Of a DNA stretch of 64,000 nt, positions 48,207 to 59,572 are shown piece after piece (positions within the stretch are counted from its first letter, which is position 1; each line of letters opens with the position of its first letter). The notes beneath the pieces are model-generated. The model had not been told where the DNA came from. It ran no database searches and saw nothing but the letters and a program-made list of their open reading frames with translations. The DNA comes from Montifringilla adamsi (lineage: Eukaryota > Chordata > Aves > Passeriformes > Passeridae), in assembly GCA_017590115.1 (NCBI GenBank), contig JAGGNK010003336.1, positions 682,001-746,000 of the forward strand. The letters run 5' to 3'. Both the position numbers and the translations under genes were made by a program.

Positions 48207-51200
48207 CGTGCTGCTGTGTGTTGTGTGTACATGTGGCTGTGTTTTGGCCAGCATGTGCAGTGCCGTGGCCATTCTCCCAGCAGGAAGTCCAGCCTCCCCT
48301 CTATCCCAGTGTACAACAATAGCACTCCATGCTGACAAGCCCCAGAACCCAGTGTTCAGTTCAGAGGCAGCATCAAAACGAGTAACAATTGAAGAGAAAC
48401 CAGCCTGGAATCATTTCAAGAGCTGGGTAAAGTCTGAAGGTGAAAATAAATAAATAAAATAAAAATCCTGCTTCAGGGGAGCAATTGTACTTTTGTGTAT
48501 GAATCTATAAAAAAACTCCTCTGAATTCTTTACTTTGAGAGCTTAGACAGCTTCAATTACATTCAGTCTGGACATCTAAAAATAAGCTGATAATAGACAG
48601 AAGTGTAGTCTTACTTCTGCTACAGAAACTTGTCTCTTTTCCAAGCTGTTACATGTTTGATAACACAGATTTTTTTAGCTTAAAACTTATTCCTGGTTGG
48701 AAGAGGTTTGATGCAAAATTCTAGCTGGCAGTTAGAGTTTCTGCCTAAATTGTTGGGTGGTGTGGTCCAAAAGGCATGCTGTGGTTCTGCCAGCTGCCAT
48801 CCAAACCAAGGGACCTGCAGGAGCTTCATCTCCTCCCCTGCCTGGTGCTTCTGCCAGTGCCAGCTGGGTGAAGTGCCCTGGCTCTGCTGTGGGCACAGCT
48901 GGATGCAGCCAGGGCTTGGGTCCCTCTTCTTCAGTCTATTCGTGGCACTTTCCACAACAGGAACTGTCATTGCTTGGCCATTGTGATAAATAAATAAAAA
49001 ATAATTGGCGCAGGAAAAAAATTCTGACAATCCAAAATAAACCAGCAACTGGAGTGATGATCAGCACGGATGTTTTTGCAAACCAAGGAGTCTCCAGCCC
49101 AAATTTAGTGACTCATCTGCAACTTACAATTTGTGCTTTAATGAATTTCTAGTTTCTTCTCTGCTCCCCTATCTCAATTAGCAGTTGTAATTATCTGGAT
49201 TACTGCTCCCCTTTGTACTCACAGTTACATGGTCCCAGGGCACAGGAGCTGGAGGATACATCAGATATTTCTGTATTGTTGTGTTTTGCACTTCTGGTGG
49301 TACACAAATTGTGGCCTGAACTTGTTTCAACTTATATTTCATAGAAAAATCTTTGGCCCATGAGCTCAACTGCAATATTAATGTTGGGGCTGTCATTTAT
49401 TCAGCATGAGATGAAAGACAGTAAACAAACATTTAGAAAAGTATTCACACAAAGAGAGTTCATGCAGTGCCACAATGGGTACTGTGAGCAGAAAATATTT
49501 TAAATATTGTGACAGAACAGTTTGTATTAAGAATGAAGAGAGAGAAAAAGGATACATTCATTTAACTATGACAATTATCATTAGGCAATTAATGCTTTCT
49601 CCATCTGTGGTCAAAACCAGAAATTCTTTTCCACGAGAAGTGGCCACACATGATGACTGTACATTTATTTTTATGTCTAGAAACAAGGATGAATGCAGAA
49701 ATTAACAGCTTCTTTTTTTAAAATGTCTAAATGCTTAATTAGATGACAGAAAATTGACTGAAGGAATAAAGTAAACTTTAAATTCAGAGTGGGAACAATT
49801 CTTTTCAGTCTAAGCATAATAATAATAATTATAATAGTCAATTAAATTTGTGAGATAAATTTATAACTCTTTTATGCTGCTTGTTTTCTGTGTTTTTGCA
49901 GTTTTCTCAGCTTGGCTGATGACAATGATTCAACGTTTACATTTGCTTGTAGTCAATCTCATGTTTAAGCTACGGGAATTTGCAGCCAGAGGTTTCATAC
50001 TCTGGCAGAGTGCTCTATTTACAGAGGACAAAAATCAATGTTCCCGTTCCTCTCAGATTTTTTCAAAAGGTTTTTTTTTTTCCTGGTGTCTCTTTTTTTC
50101 TTGATGCACAACTGCACTTCTGGAACTTCCATAATATCATAGTGACTTTATGGTAACTTTCAAGGCATATTGAATCTTGGCTTCACACTCCCAGCATTTA
50201 ACTGAGCCTATACAAAATCAGTATGCAGGGTAATTGCATGAAACTTGGATTAGCTAAAGCTTGAGGCATGATGTCTACCAGAGCATCAGATTTCTCTCGT
50301 GGCCATGCAGCAGGAAAAACTCCCAGATTTCAGGTTCAGAGCGTGAAAAGGATGTTTGTGTTGAGTTGGATACTGCTGCACAGAGCAGTTCTGCACCACG
50401 GGACCACGTGAGCACACAGGTGCACGGGGATTAATTTGGAAAGGTAATCCGTGGCCTGATCAGCAAAAGATTAAAATACTTGGAGTAAAAGCCAACTAGG
50501 GCACAGCAAAATGAGGGATGGAAATTACAGCAACATACTCCTGCTTTTCATCATTTATTCATTTATTCACTTACTCATCTTGACCATGGTGCTTGTGAAA
50601 GCAGAATGCAGTTTGCTTTTATGCATACCTTGCTGTATATAAATGCTTGTTTCTCAGTAGGATTAATATGCATTTCAGGGATAGGATCCAATATCTACTG
50701 AAATCAAAAGAGAAGTTTGTATTGATCTCCAGCTTATTTGAACCAGGTCCAGATCAGGGAAATAAGTGATACGTTCTGTGTTTCTGAGTGAAGGAACAGG
50801 CATCAATTAATGGTGCCACAGCTGGCTCCTGGCACTGTCTGTGCAGGGTAATTGCCAGTTGCTTTGGTAGGTTTGAATGAAATTAAGGCCTTTGGGGTGG
50901 AAAAGTATGTACAAGCCTTAGATGTTTTATATGAAAAATCTTACTTTTCATATGGACTGCGACAGCAAAGAACCGGGGGTTAGAAAGTGCCATTTGTGTG
51001 CCACAGCTCCTGCCAAGTCCCTGTGTGTGGGTACCACCAGCGCAGCCAGCAGAACAAGCCATTATCTGCATGAGTCCCTTGGCAAAGGCAGAGTTTGTGC
51101 AGAAAGGGAGAGCAAGTTTGCTTTCTGGGAGTGAAGCTGGGCTGGACACAAGCACAGTGTAGGGGAAAGATGGCAGCACAGCCCTTAACGTGCAGGGAGG

Positions 51201-53999
51201 TTACAGCAGGGGGTGAATAAATGTGGGCTTCGACATGTGTTTGCTAAGATAGATAAGTTAGAGGAGGCAGAGATTTAAGAGCCAATAAACCCTAAATAGA
51301 AGGCAGACCTGTCTGGTGTGATGAGGTAGTCATTTAGGCCCTTAACAAGTGTCACTGCAGTAATTAGAATATACTGAGAAATCTGATTGGAATTTCTGCA
51401 TGATGAGAGCATTGCCAACTGCTTTTGATGCTGGCTGATAGCACCAGTAACAGGCTGGCAACACCTGTTCCCAATTCTTTACCAGCAAAAGGGGAAGATG
51501 CTTTTGAGTGGGTTTATCCTTTAGCATCTCCCCTTTCATTTCCAGCCTCTTAGATCCTTTGTAAACAAATAAACAGCAGTGACATTTTAAAGGGTTAGTT
51601 GTGCCAGACATTGCTCAAGCTCAGTTAAGAAGAGGTGCCATATATATATTTTTATATAAAATTCTTCATCTCCATATTACATTTGCTCATTTGCTGTTAA
51701 GGTTTGGATTCACTTTGCAACTTTTCAAAGGGGTACTGTTTCATTCGGATGTTTTTCATAAGCACTGGCAAAGGGTTTTGCTCTCCTCTCTCTGGAGTTT
51801 CAGCTTGCTTGAAAAAAAAAAAAGATTATTTGTTGTAGATCAATACTCCCTTAAGATGTGAACTCAGCAGCTCTTACATGTGAAGCAAGATTTGGCCTGG
51901 CCAGGACTCTGATGTTGGATCTCAAGGGCTGCAGAAATTGTGATGAAGAATCAATACCCAGAACACTCTCTCACAGCCCTGTGCAGCCTCTCACCATCTG
52001 CTTTTGTCTTGCTGTAACTGGAGGTAGTTTTCTGCAAATGACATGCAAAATGGAGGAACGAAGGAAATTCACATGGCAGTTTCAGTGCTGGGCAGGACTG
52101 TAAGTTTGCTCCCAGGGGTGGGGTTTGGCTGTCAGCAATGATATTCTTCTGTCCTAAACTGCTGTTGGAGGGAGCACTCACAGACTCACCCCTCTCAGCT
52201 GGGATGTGCTCCTCCCTTTTGCTGTTTAAGCAGAGGCTGTGTCACCCTAGGTATGCCTGAGTTATAGGCTGGATAAAGTAAACAATTTTGTACAGCATTT
52301 CGGGGTGAAATGAGCAGTTTCAAGCCCTGCAAATGTGTGCACAGTACTTTGCTCTCCTAAAAACTGTATCTGTTCCTGGTTGTGAACAAGCTGAGCTTTC
52401 TTGTGCCTTTTTGATATCCTTACAAGAAAATGAGTCAGGATTATGCTGCTGGACATGCACAGTCAGCTTTCTGTCCCCCAGGGCATGAAGGACTCTAAAT
52501 ATATGCATAGATATGTGTTCAGAGATGGGGCTATTTTTTTATCGTCTCAAATAGAACTGTTCTCAGCCATTCAGCCAGGTTGGAGATGCAGGGCAAGCTG
52601 AACATCTCTGCAGCCAAGTGCTGGGGGTCAGTATTTACAAGGCAAGCAGGAATCCTGTTGTGTTTATTAATGATCTGAGATGCGCAGAAAGTCTGCAAAG
52701 GGCTGGATATTCATAAAACAGAGGAGAAGTTCAGATGCTGCATGCTGGGATGTTACAGTTCTGTTCCTGTGAGGACCTTCTGCCTTAGTGTGGTGAATGA
52801 CCTTCTCATTTATGGGATCCCTCTCTGTTCTTCTCTCCAGGCTATTGTTCTTCTGTGTTAATTAAAACCCAGGCAATTAAGTACACAAATGTGCACTCAA
52901 GCTGCTGTGCACACCCAGCTGAAAGCAGGGCCAAATGGCCAGAAACAAGTTAGTGGACACATGAGCTTTGTCACTGGAATAGAATGACTGGGTATGAAAC
53001 TCATGAGTGGGAAGAAAAGTGACATTTAAATTATGCTGCTGTTCCTCCTACAGGCTTTTGACAGGGTATTGTCAGAAAGGAAACTAAATGCACTTAAATG
53101 CAATGCTTGAAAATAATAACTTAGTGTGTTTGAGTCTTAAATGAAAAGTGAACCCTGTGAGTCTCCACGATTCCACCATGACTTTGACATGGAAAGTCAA
53201 CACCACAACTCCTCAGATCTTCAGTGCAAGAACTTGCATCCTTAAATGCTGGCCTTGTGCCATTTCTATTCAACCCACACAAAAGAATTAGTCATGAGGA
53301 GAGTGCAACAGCTGGCAAAAAAAGGGGAAAAAAAATCCAAAACTAAAAAAAAAAGAGCATGAGCAGCTAACTTCATTGTCATGGGTGAAAGACAGCAATG
53401 AATCACAGGCAAGAGCAGAACCACCAGGGGGAAAAACAACCTGAAATAAAGGTGATTCAAGTGTAATGTCAGGGTCTCTCGAGGAAGCGATCCACAGATG
53501 GACAGAGAAGTGGAGAAGAAATGGCTTCAGACAGGTAAAGGCTAATTTTTGATGTTGGAAAGAAAGCTTTATCCTTCTTGTCTCAGGCCCCAGATTTAAA
53601 AGGGTATTTATCCATGGGGTTAACTTCATCTGCTCCACTAACTGCACTCCAGTGAGAGATAAGGAGATAATTAAAATTACCACCATGCTTAATCAACTTG
53701 CCAGCATAGGGATACTCTCTTGAATTGGGGCACAATTAAATTAAGCTTAGCTTCTTCCAAATATATGCAAGAAGTAGACATCTGGCAAAGTCTAGCTGCA
53801 AATGCACAGAGCTGCATTATGACACTCTCCAAGGACAAGGGAAATGGAAAGTGAAAGGATTTGGGAGAGCAAGAGTCCTGCCAACTCCTTTAGTCTTCAT
53901 CTTGCAATGCAGCCTATCCGTCCCACAAAAAAATATTAGTGATTTCACTAATTTACTGGTAAACCAGTAACCTGGTGATTTCCCTTCTTTGCCCATATA
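48207..53999. other. Unassigned mostly unique DNA
   Basis: No gene or repeat family recognised. Frames at 48680-49048 (minus, 122 codons) and 53288-53686 (minus, 132 codons) have no recognised domain. A (TTCATTTA)-like run lies near 50550-50578. Confidence 0.5.
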
Positions 54000-54300
54000 T
54001 GCATAAATACATATGAAAATGCATGCATGTATGCTAATGAAGGTTATTTTACAATATTTTCATAAGCATCTCTAACCATTGTGTTTCACAATTTATAACT
54101 GCAATTAAAAGGTCAGGAAATGGTATTAAAGGAAGCAGACTAATTGAGCTAATCAGCGACAAGATCAAGGCCCTCCTGGCCTTGAAATCTATAGCTCCAT
54201 GAAAGGGAGTCTGTGAATATTTGCTGAATCTAAGGATATTAATAATCAGCTGTTACAGTTCTGTCCATCTACAAGGACATCAGGGACTTAATTTTCACAA
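54000..54300. promoter_or_regulatory. Best candidate conserved non-coding element, with hairpin
   Basis: Contains TGTATGCTAATGAAGG, GACTAATTGAGCTAATCAGC (two homeodomain cores 6 bp apart), ATTAATAATCAGCTGTTACA (homeodomain core plus E-box CAGCTG), and a perfect 8 bp stem hairpin at 54165-54185. There is no repeat signature, no open frame, and the sequence is complex throughout. The appearance is that of a developmental enhancer; conservation is untested. Confidence 0.35.
54165..54185. repeat. Hairpin TCAAGGCC-ctcct-GGCCTTGA
   Basis: Perfect 8 bp stem with a 5-base loop, inside the candidate element. Confidence 0.93.
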
Positions 54301-56441
54301 TATGCCCGAAGGTAAATAGCAGAATCTCCATTCATTTTGCTGAATCAGAAAGTTAAGAAGACCTGCTGAAGCCTCAGATGGAGCTAGTCATAGACAGAGT
54401 TTATGTTGCAAATTACTGAACCCCCAATAAAGAAAAAAAAAAGACAATTTGGCTTGGGACTGATAAACTTGTGTGACAGCCAGTGATGCTCTCACTCTCT
54501 GAAAAGCCAGAAAAAAACCCAAACAAGAACCTATTGGGCACACTTTTAAATTATGTTTACCTTGAACAGGCATCAGCCCACTCCTTTCACTTAACTATGT
54601 GAAGAAAGATAATAATACTCATTTTCCTCTACCCAGACTGTAGGAGTAGTAAGTTCATTCACTGTTTTCTGCTTTTCTGTGTTCTCTATGTAATTTACTG
54701 TTTCATACATGTGGGGAAGGTTATAGAAGTACTGTTAGAGGTTGAAAAAATGACTTGTTAATTTATTCCATAGTGAGATGTCACTTGAAGGCTTTGGAAT
54801 TGCACTGTCTCCTGAATTCCCAAGTTTCCCAAGTTTCCTTGTTATAGCCTGAGCAGTAAAGCATATTTAGAGAGCTCCACTTTCAGGACACCATCCTCCT
54901 TTTCCAACAGGTCCTTCCTCTTCCTGGGATCCTGTTGACCTTGTCCTGTTCCTCCTGGCAAGTGTGTGGAGTGTCACTGGCTAATGGAACACTGAAACCA
55001 TCCATGTTTCTGTAAGGGGCAGCAGTAACCCCTGAAACTCCTGCTCGGGCAGAATTTGCCACTAGTGCCAGTTCCTAGCCCAAATCTCACCAGGCTTGAC
55101 CTAGAAGAGGTTGTAGGCTTGAAGCCAAAAAGTTCATTATTGGAAAGGTAGTTCTGGAGAGGGGGAGGGGAGGGGAAGCAAAAATCAAATTGCTGTCTGA
55201 AATCCTATTCTTTGAGATGAGAGCACATTTCGCTGAAAAGTTTAAGTGATTAGCATGTTATCAAAACTGTCCATTCTGGACTACTTTCCCAGAGAAAAAA
55301 AAACTGAATGCTTTCATTAATAGTAATACCAGACAACCATTCTGACATGCTGATTTTTATTTTCATCCATCAAAGAACCGAGCTTGTGAGAGGAAGAACA
55401 TTCTAATTCCCCACCATCTTTTCCTCTTCCCTTTCAAACTGAACAGAGCACAGCTCCTCATTTTTCTGTTGTGTTGAGCCTCTCTTTTACAACAGTGGGT
55501 TGTGAAACCAGAACTCCCACTGACACAGGATCAGAGACAGGCTTAAGATTTTAGAGGTGGTTCTGAAGTCCTGAGAAGCCCTTCAAAAGCTGTGTGCTTT
55601 TAGCTGGGCTGAATCACTACTGTCTTCAGATCTAATCTTTCCAGCAATTGATTTTCCCTTTATCCTCTGTGACCAAACTTCTCCCATGGGAGGAATTATG
55701 GTTCCAGCTTTCCTAAAATTCTGTAATTCTTATTCCCAGGGTGGCACAAAAATGGGTCACACTTTGAATCCTGTTTACACTAGCTCTGCAAACTTATTCA
55801 TGGCTTTTCTCATGCAGATGGTTGCATGTAAGAAAACATATTTGTTAGATGTAAATTTTAGCTGCTTGGGGTCTCTGTCTCTGTGTAATATCCAGCCTAA
55901 TGTCAGCAAAGGACAACATTTATGTTTTCATTTAAATATAAAGTAAGCAGATGGGACTTCTCTCATCCATGGAGTAGTAAATTAAAACCAAAAGTAACAA
56001 TTTTTTAATGTTGTGCTCTGCTGGGATGAGGGCTTGGCGTTATGACATCTGCTCTGGTTTGAGGATTCCGGGAGCTGCTGTACAGCATTTTCTGTAACAC
56101 TGAGATGAATTCTGCTAATATCATTTTGCATAATCCTGTGAAACATGCACACAGAAAGTCTGTGCTGCCCCCCTTCCCTCAGAATACAGCTCAGTACAGA
56201 CCTGGATGCTTCCACAGCATATGTCAATAATGATCACCATGGCTGAAACACTCTCATACAAAACCCAATTCAGATTATCTGAGCAGAGAGACAGTGGAAG
56301 AGAGAAGAAAAGAGGTACCAGTCTGCCAAGCTGTATCTTAGTATCCCAAGTAAACAGCTTTTCCTCAGTAAAATTTAGAATTCACATTTTCTGTGAATCT
56401 GCCAACCATTACAGCAAATTATTGAGATTCCACTGAATATT
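54301..56441. other. Unassigned DNA, no gene seen
   Basis: Unique AT-rich sequence with a short G-rich run near 55160-55175. No gene evidence. Confidence 0.5.
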
Positions 56442-56792
56442 CACAGAATCACTGAGGTTGGAAAAGCCCTCCCCGCCCATGGAGTCCCAGCTGTGTCCGA
56501 TGCCCACCTTGTCCCCAGCCCTGAGTGCCACCTCCAGCCCTTACTGGGACACCTTGGCAGGGGCTGCCCAGGCCTGAGCAGCCTTTCCGTGGGGAAATTC
56601 CTGCTGGTGTCCACCCTGAGCCTGCCCTGGCCCAGCCTGAGGCCGTTCCCTCTGCTCCTGTCCCTGTTCCTGGGAGCACAGCCCGACCCCCGGCTGTCCC
56701 CTCCTGTCAGGAGTTGTGCAGAGCCACAAGGGCCCCCCTGAGCCTCCTTTTCTCCAGGCTGAGCCCCTTTCCAGCTCCCTCAGCTGCCCCTC
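56442..56792 (-). mobile_element. CR1 LINE 3' region, young GC-rich subfamily
   Basis: The minus-strand tail is at 56442 (CACAGAATCACTGAGGTTGG). Rightward the plus strand shows CCCCGCCCATGGAGTCCC, CTGAGCAGCCTTTCCGTGG, CAGCCCGACCCCCGGCTG and CTTTTCTCCAGGCTGAGC, near-identical to 29601-30038. The 5' truncation is near CAGCTGCCCCTCACATG. Internal frames of 82-115 codons are artefacts. Confidence 0.94.
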
Positions 56793-57799
56793 ACATGACA
56801 GAATCTCTAGAGTACCTTCCAGATGTTTCTTCAATAGAGAGATGTCTTATTGTGCAAAGAAACCAATATTAACTTAATTTTTGTCCTTTAATTATAAACT
56901 GCTAAAACCTTTCCTCATTAACCAGACACAAAGCATGACTAGTAAATGATTAGATCATCTTGGAGAGTTCAACACAACATGCCACAGATATGGCTTAAAA
57001 TTGAAATGCTTCTTCCATCTCTATAATCCAGATTGCACTGAGGGTGCTTAGGAAGCACATATTCTCTTAGATCTTTCAGGAAAACAAATCCAGACAAAAT
57101 ACAGGTTCTTCTTATAGATTCACATGACTTTTTACTTTTTTATTTTCCTAATTTTTTTAATTAACACTCTCAACCTGACAGGAAGTGCCTCTTTCAGTAA
57201 GATTGTGTTAGGCATTCAAAAACAGTCCCCTTTTACTTCTCTCTGAGGAGAAAGAACAGTGGGTGACACTAAGGGGCAGGAGAAAACAACAATTGTGTGT
57301 TTATTTCAAGGCTGTGCAATTACTTTTGTTGATGTTTTTGTTCTGTGACAATAATGATACAATCTCTCACAAAAATATAATAAATACTTAATATTGTGAA
57401 TGATGATATTTTAGGGAATCACATTGAGAGAAGGAAAAAATCTTATTTGGTCTCAAGTGTTCATATAAATTTGCTGTGCAAAAGGAAATATGATGAATAA
57501 ATACGTTACATAGATTTCTAAGGGTAATTTCATATACATAGAGACCCTGGGACTGGGGCTCTGTGCAGGTGCGGAGCAACATTAAAATTTATGCAATTGT
57601 AGAATTTAATCCTTTATGGAAAATGAACTTTCCTCCTGAATCAGCCAGAATGTCTGAGCTTCTAGCAGCAGTAGCTGGTATATCATGTGCAGAGGTCTCT
57701 GAGCTGCCTCCTTCCCAGACACCTGCACATATTCCCCACTAGCCTTGGTCAACATTAACATTTTTTCATCAAGAATTTTAAGCAAGGAGAACTTAAGAA

Positions 57800-57829
57800 T
57801 TTTTTTTCTTTTTTTTTCTTTTTTTTTTT
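57800..57829 (+). repeat. T-rich tract (T7-9 C)n
   Basis: Thirty bases of T with two single-C interruptions. Confidence 0.95.
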
Positions 57830-58473
57830 CATTGGAGCTTCTGTTGTGGGAATAAAGAAGTGGAGTGCAGAAGCATGGAGAGAGGGCCACTTAATAACAC
57901 ACCCATTTGGAAACCTGAGGGATAAGGAATATCTTAAATGCCACTTCCTTCTGCAGATTTGAGCTAAGGAGAAGTGCTAATTTTCATTGATGGTTTCTTT
58001 TGAAAAAATAAGGAACATTTCCTTCTTTGAGACAGATGGCTGAAATGGAGATGTTTCCTCTTCTACCCTCATTTACCTCAGCAGCTAAACTGCTCACTGA
58101 AGAGGTAGGGTACTTCAGATCACAGCTTCTTCTATCCAGGGAACTGAAATTCAAATTTAAATGCTTCTCAGTCTTTCTGGAGAGTGCTTCATCAGCAGTG
58201 TGTGCTTCACCCTGCATCTCTGTAAGCACAGGAAGGAGTGTTCTCCTTCAGTGTTTAAGGGAAGCTGCTTATTTTGCATGATATACTAATTTGGAAGCAG
58301 ATGCACACCTTTACATTCTAATCCTACAGTTAAGAAGGAGGAAAAATGTAGGTTCAGATTCCCTAAAACATGGGAAGTCATTCCAATAAGACCCTCCTGC
58401 ACTCTGCTGTGTTCTGCAAACTGGATATAAGGAGTTACCATTAATTATCACTCCTACATTCTTCTAATCCCAC

Positions 58474-58511
58474 ATTTTAAAGTTCTCATGGAATTTTAAA
58501 GTTCTCGTGAA
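58474..58511 (+). repeat. 19 bp tandem duplication, two copies
   Basis: ATTTTAAAGTTCTCATGGA is followed by ATTTTAAAGTTCTCGTGAA, two mismatches. Confidence 0.9.
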
Positions 58512-58979
58512 ATTAAAAATGAGCATTTTGTGTTGAAACAGTTTTGTTCTTTAGTAATAATGGAGAAAATAGCAGCTGGTCTTTGCAAGTAGCAATCCCA
58601 TGTGGACTCTGGAAATACATTTGATTGTCTTTAGGGCAAGAACTAATTCAGAGAAAGGCTCTTTATTTGCCACCTGTGAGCCTTGACCTTGACCTGGAAA
58701 GTCTATCCTCACTGTTGCATGAGGGGCAATTAAACTTCTGTGAAGCAAAACCTCCCTATCATAGCAAAGTATGTCAAGTGTATCAGAGCTCGAACCTCCA
58801 ACCTCATTTTATTCCCTTTAAATGTGCCAAGCTGCCTCATGTTAATTTGAATAAACTGAGAACAACAGCATTTAATAGCTTTGGAAAACTTGAAAGTTCC
58901 TTTAAGGGTAGCTAGGATTTATTTATGTTGAGGGGAATGCAGGTTTCCAAAATAGATAAGACACAGATTTCCAGCATGA

Positions 58980-59572
58980 GGAGTGGGGATCAGACACAGT
59001 ACTGGGGCCAGGGTTATTTAATATCTTCATTAATGACTTAAATGAAGGGATGGAGTTGCACCCTCAGCAGTTTTGCAGGTGACACAGAGCTGAGGGGGCA
59101 GGGACACTCCTGAGGGACCTGGCCAAGCTCCAGGAGTGGGAATTCCCTGGGAATTGCTGAGGTCTGACAAGGCCGAGTGCTGGGGCCGCACCTGGGCCGG
59201 GGCAGCCCCGGGATCCATCCAGGCTGGGCTGAGCAGCCGGAGCAGCCCCGGGGAGCCCTGGGGGAGCTGTGGGGCAGAGCGGGCCCTGCCCGGCCCGAGA
59301 GCTGCGAGCCCAAAGCCCTGCCCGGGGCTGGGCCCAGCGTGGGCAGCAGGGGAGGGGATTGTGCCCCTCTGGTGGGCAGGCCCTGGCACAGGGTGCCCAG
59401 AGCAGCTGTGGCTGCCCCTGGATCCCTGGCAGTGCCCAAGGCCAGGTTGGACACTGGGGCTGGGAGCAGCCTGGGACACTGCAAGGTGTCCCTGCCATGG
59501 CAGGGGTGGAATGGGGTGAACTTTAAGGTCTCTTCCAACACACACCACCCCATGATTTTATGATTTTATAAT
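58980..59572 (+). mobile_element. CR1 LINE with reverse transcriptase relic
   Basis: This is the longest-reaching CR1 in the window. Near 59000-59040 the plus strand translates to LGPGLFNIFINDLNEGMEL, the CR1 ORF2 reverse transcriptase motif, followed soon by stops. Then come decayed ORF2 blocks (GACAAGGCCGAGTGCTGG, GAGGGGATTGTGCCCCTC) and the 3' UTR (CCCTGCCATGGCAGGGGTGG, TTTAAGGTCTCTTCC) to the tail ATGATTTTATGATTTTA. Spacing between blocks is shorter than in full ORF2, so it is internally deleted and non-functional. Frames of 127-172 codons on both strands are compositional. Confidence 0.93.

Larger units (their letters stand above)
56793..58979. other. Unassigned DNA, no gene seen
   Basis: Contains a T-rich run (57800-57829) and a 19 bp tandem duplication (58474-58511). 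No recognised gene. Confidence 0.5.

Noticed and set aside
59030..59563. Several 127-172 codon frames on both strands
   Set aside because: All overlap the CR1 copy at 58980-59572; multiple overlapping frames in one GC-rich repeat are not genes.
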